NCBI GenBank assembly: GCA_039621445.1 | Contig: CP154957.1 | Span: forward strand, 39,650,654-39,714,653 | Length of the DNA: 64,000 nucleotides | Source of the DNA: Euglena gracilis | Taxonomy: Eukaryota; Euglenida; Euglenophyceae; Euglenales | Direction: 5' to 3' | Shown here: positions 59,911 to 64,000 of the stretch, one piece after another | Layout of the letters: the number at the start of each line of letters is the position of its first letter | How positions within the stretch are numbered: position 1 is the first letter of the stretch | The notes under the pieces: model-generated | Told to the model about the DNA's origin: nothing | The model's input: the letters and a program-made list of their open reading frames with translations, nothing else | The model's database searches: none | Translations under genes and position numbers: made by a program

Positions 59911-61275
59911 AAAAGCGGGGGCCAGAAGGGAGGGGACGGGGGCCCAGGGTGCCCCCAGCACGGCCCTCGGAAGGGGGGTAAGGAACAGGCTCACGGAGAG
60001 GGTTGGGTTTTGGTCAAGGGAAGGTCCAAAGGCAGATCCGGACCTGAACCCGCACGGTCCCCCCAGCCCCCCCTGACTGAGACACGAAAAGGGGCTGGGG
60101 GGGGCCAGCAGGCCCTCTCATTCGACTCTGCCAACCCCTGGTCTGCGCTTTTCACCAGTGAGGGCAGTCCAGGGGGGGGCTCGGGTCAGAATTCAGGCAC
60201 GGGACAAAGGGAGAAGGGACACAAGGCGGCTGGCCCTCCGCAGCAAGCCGCCCAGGGGTCTTCGGGTTCCAGCACACCCGGTCCACCGCAGATCACAACA
60301 CCAGGAAGGGAGGGGAAAAACCCAAAACAAAAAAATGAAAAAGAAAAAAACAAAACGCTCTCACAGGCATCAATCAGGGAGGCAGCAAGGGAGGTCATCA
60401 ACGTTCCCCAAACCAGTAAGGGCACGGATGAAACCGCCCCCAGCACGGAAAGGGATTCAGGGTTTTCGATTCGCCAGGTGAGGTGCGTCAGGACCGCACC
60501 TTCCACCTCAGCCCCCACACCACAGCCAGCCCCAGCACCACTCCCAGCCCGTTCCTCAGGGTTTGGGAGGTCGCCCTCCCGGTGGATTTCCCAGGACTAC
60601 CACGTCCGGGAGGAGTACGTCAGGGACGTACTCCGCCGCCTGGGAGTCTACCCGGAGGTCGACGCCTTTTCTGCCAAAGAAAACCGCAGGTTCGTCCGCT
60701 GGTGGGGGCCAGGGAGCAGGGAGGGAGAAGATGCTTTCAAGCAGGACTGGGGCAGGGAGGTTTTGTGGATCAACCCACCTTATAAAAAAATACAGGAAGT
60801 TCTCGAAAAAATCAGGAGGGATCAAGCCCATGCCATCCTGGTGATCCCCAGGTGGCCGTGGCGGCGTTGGTACAGGGAGGCCAGGGGCTTGGCAGTGCGC
60901 CAAGTCACGTTCCCTCAGGGAACACGATTTTTCGGCAGAGGGGAGGAGTTGTGCCGGGAGACCAAGTGGCCCATCACAGCCTTTTTGCTGCGTGGGCACC
61001 CAGACCGGTGCACGCTGGAGGAGGTGACACGAAGGGGGAGGGAGAAAAAAAACCAGGTTCGGGACACATTTTTCAGGGCCACCCCCAGGGACCGGGGGGG
61101 CCACAGGGGAGGTCAAGCCGGCACACCTGGGGCAGGTGGGAAGAGCGGACCAGCCCAGGCGGATGCTGGACCTGTTCTGCGGGACAGGTTCAGTAGGGGA
61201 CGTCTACCGCAGCCTGGGTTACCAGGTCACGTCGGTGGACGTGGACCCCAGGTGGCGGCCAGACATTTGTGTTGA
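59911..61275 (+). CDS. second segment of the polyprotein: linker and Dam-like (NPPY) domain
   Basis: In the same frame as Gag and open from directly after the UGA, so it is reached by readthrough or the UGA is a mutation. Residues to about 60590 are low-complexity with a Lys/Glu-rich patch. The domain (60595-61015) reads VREEYVRDVLRRLGVYPEVD, DAFSAKENRRF, WINPPYKKIQEVLEKIRRDQ and AILVIPRWPWRRWY. NPPY (60772-60783) is motif IV of N6-adenine methyltransferases, and the layout matches the DIRS Dam-like domain. The frame runs on, without protein-like sequence, to a stop at 61275, overlapping the next frame. Confidence 0.75.
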   Translation, partial: KSGGQKGGDGGPGCPQHGPRKGGKEQAHGEGWVLVKGRSKGRSGPEPARSPQPPLTETRKGAGGGQQALSFDSANPWSALFTSEGSPGGGSGQNSGTGQREKGHKAAGPPQQAAQGSSGSSTPGPPQITTPGREGKNPKQKNEKEKNKTLSQASIREAAREVINVPQTSKGTDETAPSTERDSGFSIRQVRCVRTAPSTSAPTPQPAPAPLPARSSGFGRSPSRWISQDYHVREEYVRDVLRRLGVYPEVDAFSAKENRRFVRWWGPGSREGEDAFKQDWGREVLWINPPYKKIQEVLEKIRRDQAHAILVIPRWPWRRWYREARGLAVRQVTFPQGTRFFGRGEELCRETKWPITAFLLRGHPDRCTLEEVTRRGREKKNQVRDTFFRATPRDRGGHRGGQAGTPGAGGKSGPAQADAGPVLRDRFSRGRLPQPGLPGHVGGRGPQVAARHLC

Positions 61276-64000
61276 CGTGCTGAAATGGAATTTTAAAAAA
61301 CAGTTCCAGCCTGGGTATTTTGAGGTGGTGGTGTGCGGGGTCCCCTGCACCGAATTCAGCCTGGCGCTGACCACCAGGGAACGAGATTTTAAATTGGCTG
61401 ATCGGCTGGTGCAGCGGGCCCTGGCCATCATCCGGTACCTCCGCCCACGGCGGTGGTGGCTGGAAAACCCCCGGTACGGTTACCTGCGGACCCGCAGGTA
61501 CATGGCAGGGATCCCACACGTGGACGTGGATTATTGCCAGTATGCGGACTGGGGCTACCAGAAGCCCACCAGGATATGGGGCAGCCCCCATGTCCTGGGT
61601 CTACGGCCACGGGTGTGTGACGGCCGGACCTGCTCCAACCTGGAAACCCCGGTACCTGAGGGGGGACGGAAGGGACGGCACAAAATTCGGCTCAGCAGCA
61701 AACACCAAAACCTGCCCAGGCACCTGAAATATCGGATCCCAGAGGCGCTCATCCGTGACCTGGCCACAGCACCGGCACCGGAGGCCCACGCTGCCGGGTC
61801 TCCGGAGCCAGAGCGGGACCCCCAGACAGAGCGAGGGGTGCCCTCGGTCTTGCTCCGTGAGGTGGGGCAGGGTGCCAGTGAACGGCAGCTGCTGATGCGG
61901 GTGCAGGCCAGGGGGCCAGACAGACAGACCCACTTCATCAACGCCCTCATTGACACAGGGGCAGAGGTGAACCTGGTCCGAAGAGGCATGCTACACAGCA
62001 CATACCTCCTGCCCGCCCCCAAGCCCCTGTCCCTGGTGACGGCTAGTGGAGCCAAGATGGAAGGGGGGGAACGTGAGGCAACCCTGGGCCTGGTCCTCCG
62101 GCGGGAGGGGGGCCTGGGTCAGGGGGAAGGGGCCCTGTGGACGGCCCCAGCCTCCTTCTATGAGGCAGACATCCACGTGGAGGCCATCATCGGCTTTCCG
62201 TGGCTGGAGGAAAACCAGCTCGGGGTGTTTCCACATCTCCGGGCCCTGGCACTGAGGGGGGAGCAGGTGGTCCTCCTTCGGGGGCATGACACGGAGAGTG
62301 AGCAAGTTCAGCCAGCAGCCCATAAAAAGGCTCAGAAGCGGGTGAGATACATGAAAATGGTGGAAAAAGTCAGAGCACTGCGGCTTGCTTTGCCAGAGGC
62401 AGCCCTGGGGGAGGACACCGAGGAGCCTGAGTGGGAGGAAAACCCCCTGCACGAGGATGAGGCGACCCAGGAGACAGTGGCCAAGGAACTCCTGCGGGCA
62501 GCCCGGGAGGTCGAAGCACGGGCAGCCCAAGGGGTCATCCTTGTTCCCGAAGGGGAACAGGTGACCAGCCAGCGGGCTGAGGAGCTCCGGGCAGCCCTCC
62601 GGAGGGACTTCGAGGGGGAGGTTCTCCGAGACAGGATTTGGGGGGAAAGAATCGTTCGGGGGCCCCTGGGGGAAGGGAAAATCGAATTAAAACCGGGATC
62701 CGTGGCGAAAAAACAGAGGCCCATCCACCTGACGGGGGAGAGGCACAGGGCACTGTGTGACCTGGTGGACGAGTGGGTTCGGGACAAGAAGGTGGAGGAG
62801 GGGGTGCCAAGTGCCTGGAGCAGCCCCACATTTGTGGTGGCCAAGAAACAGGGGAAGTGGCGTGGGGTTGTGGATTTCCGGGCATTAAACGAGGCCACAG
62901 TGACGGATGCTTACCCCCTCCCCAGGATTGAAGACATCCTGGTGAACCAGGGACGGAGGTACCTGTTCTCCGTCCTTGATCTCAAGGATGCCTTCCATCA
63001 GGTGCCCCTGCACGAAGACTCACGCCCATACACCTGCTGCAGCACCCCCCGAGGGTCCAAGCAGTGGTGTGTGGTCGTGATGGGCCTGAAAAATGGAGTG
63101 GCCATTTTTCAGCGGGTGATCGACTACTCGCTGAGGGATGTGGCTGATGTCGCCAACCCATATGTTGACGACATCATCGTGGGGACCGAGTGGTGTGGCA
63201 CGGAGGAAGCTACCCTGGAGGCACACGACCAGGACATAAGGCGAGTGTTGGGGGCACTGCAGGAACACCGCCTGGTCGTGGACAAAAACAAGTGCCGCTT
63301 CTTCGTAAGAGAAGTGGAGTTCTGTGGCCACATCCTGGGGGGAGGAAAACGGAGGCCAGCCCCGGGCAAACTCATGGCGCTGGAGAAGTGGGAGGAGCCC
63401 CGCACGATCACAGCCCTCAGGGGCTTTCTGGGCTTCACCAACTACTACTCCAGCTACGTGAAGGAGTATGCCCGGTTTGCAGCCCCCCTGATGGAACTCC
63501 TCAAGGTGGGACGTGTGGAAGGGAAAAAAGGCAGCAAAAAAACTGTGAAATTCGGCCAAACGGAACGGGAGGCCTTCACCGCCCTGAAGCAGGAGCTCCT
63601 CCGGGGATTGGAGCTCCACACCATCAACCCGGACCAGCCATTCATCCTCCGGGTTGATGCGAGCGACAAGGCGGTGGGGGCAGCCCTGGAACAGTTTTTG
63701 GAGCCAACAGAGGGGATGCCCACAGCCGTGGAAGCCACTACACGGAAAACCGTGCCTGTTGCCTTCTGCTCCAGGAAACTCACGGCTGGACAGGTGAAGA
63801 GCTGGTCTCCGCGAGAGAAGGAGACCTACGCCATCATCCTGGCCCTCCAGAAATGGGCCTCCTACATCGGCCTGCAGCCGGTGTTGGTCCTCACGGACGA
63901 CAAGTCCCTGGAGGCCTTGGCCAAGGAAACCCTGGACACGCCCAGCGGACCTGCGGGAAGGCGGGGGCGCTGGCATGAATCCCGGGAAAGGAAAACGTGG
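61028..64000 (+). CDS. pol: pol polyprotein: C5-methyltransferase-like, protease, RT, RNase H (incomplete)
   Basis: Open from 61028 to the window edge in the +1 frame relative to the preceding segment. C5-MTase-like part 61160-61740: motif I DLFCGTGS (61169-61192), catalytic Cys in GVPCTEFS (Cys codon 61346-61348), ENP (61463-61471) and YCQYADWGYQKPTRIWGS. Protease 61934-62250: ALIDTGAEVNLV with the catalytic DTGA at 61952-61963. RT about 62540-63450: GVVDFRALNEATVTDAYPLP, FSVLDLKDAFHQVPLHED and YVDD (63161-63172). RNase H from 63641: RVDASDKAVGAALEQ, the REKET Glu block and LTDDKSLE, cut by the edge. No stop or frameshift within 2.97 kb. Confidence 0.95.
61169..61760 (+). CDS. C5-cytosine-methyltransferase-like domain within pol
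   Basis: About 195 residues. Besides motifs I, IV and VI, the block LADRLVQRALAIIRYLRPRR followed by WWLENP and the VDYCQYADWG...KPTRIWGS block resemble a phage and algal branch of Dcm-like enzymes rather than DNMT1/DNMT3. It lacks a long target-recognition region. The usual ENV is ENP and the PC motif is followed by TEFS instead of QxFS, both seen in that branch. Likely substrate: DNA cytosine; untested. Confidence 0.8.

Larger units (their letters stand above)
58960..64000 (+). mobile_element. Ty3/gypsy-like retrotransposon with two methyltransferase-like domains (3' end beyond window)
   Basis: Order: leader repeats, short Gag with two CCHC knuckles, in-frame UGA, Pro/Gly-rich linker, Dam-like domain, frame change, C5-methyltransferase-like domain, aspartic protease, RT, RNase H, window end. 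PR-RT-RH order and the YVDD box indicate a gypsy-type LTR element, and integrase is expected downstream. RT, RNase H and protease motifs are all intact, suggesting a recent insertion. C5-methyltransferase carriage by retrotransposons is known in some algae and dinoflagellates. The added Dam-like domain is, to my knowledge, unusual. Confidence 0.92.

Overview
The window is nuclear DNA of a eukaryote, most likely a unicellular alga. Its genes are broken into many short exons of about 50 to 250 bp with strongly GC-rich, C/G-ending codons, and the introns and intergenic DNA between them are packed with transposon-derived repeats, C and G homopolymers and (GT)n tracts. The alanyl-tRNA synthetase has the plant-type N-terminal context, and a glucuronoxylan-methyltransferase/IRX15-like gene sits beside a GT34 glycosyltransferase. 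This weakly favours the green lineage, but I cannot name the species from sequence alone. All recognisable genes lie on the + strand.

Layout. 0.6-5.9 kb: several orphan exons of an unidentified, probably multi-exon protein. 7.3-11 kb: a GT34 (GMA12/MNN10-type) glycosyltransferase in at least six exons. 11.2-15.9 kb: a DUF579 (IRX15/GXM-like) gene in about five exons. 16-36.5 kb: dense MITE-like inverted-repeat elements, tandem repeats and a few orphan exons. 36.9-37.6 kb: a roughly 95-bp poly-C tract followed by about 300 bp of alternating GT/GC. 37.9-54.9 kb: a complete or almost complete alanyl-tRNA synthetase gene in about 20 exons, with introns of up to 3.6 kb full of inverted repeats. 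55.5-57.5 kb: a decayed DIRS-like retrotransposon fragment, interrupted by a short inverted-repeat element. 58.9-64.0 kb: the 5' part of a Ty3/gypsy-like retrotransposon, cut by the window edge.

The retrotransposon is the most unusual object. Its polyprotein reads short Gag with two CCHC knuckles, then an in-frame UGA, a Dam-like domain with an NPPY motif, a change of frame, a C5-cytosine-methyltransferase-like domain (DLFCGTGS, PC, ENP), aspartic protease, reverse transcriptase and RNase H. Two different methyltransferase-like domains therefore lie between Gag and protease. The Dam-like part resembles the domain preserved in the neighbouring DIRS fragment.

Two further system-level observations follow. 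First, protein homology in two genes forces exon borders that lack GT/GC...AG. One synthetase intron is bounded by a perfect 10-bp direct repeat and looks insertion-derived. Second, at least eight short inverted-repeat families share one architecture: short palindromic arms repeated two to four times, separated by variable C or G homopolymers, around a small AT-rich core. One copy is nested in another with a TA duplication and a matching empty site elsewhere in the window.

Limits: exon ends without a canonical splice site are approximate, repeat boundaries were judged by eye, and no database search was possible.
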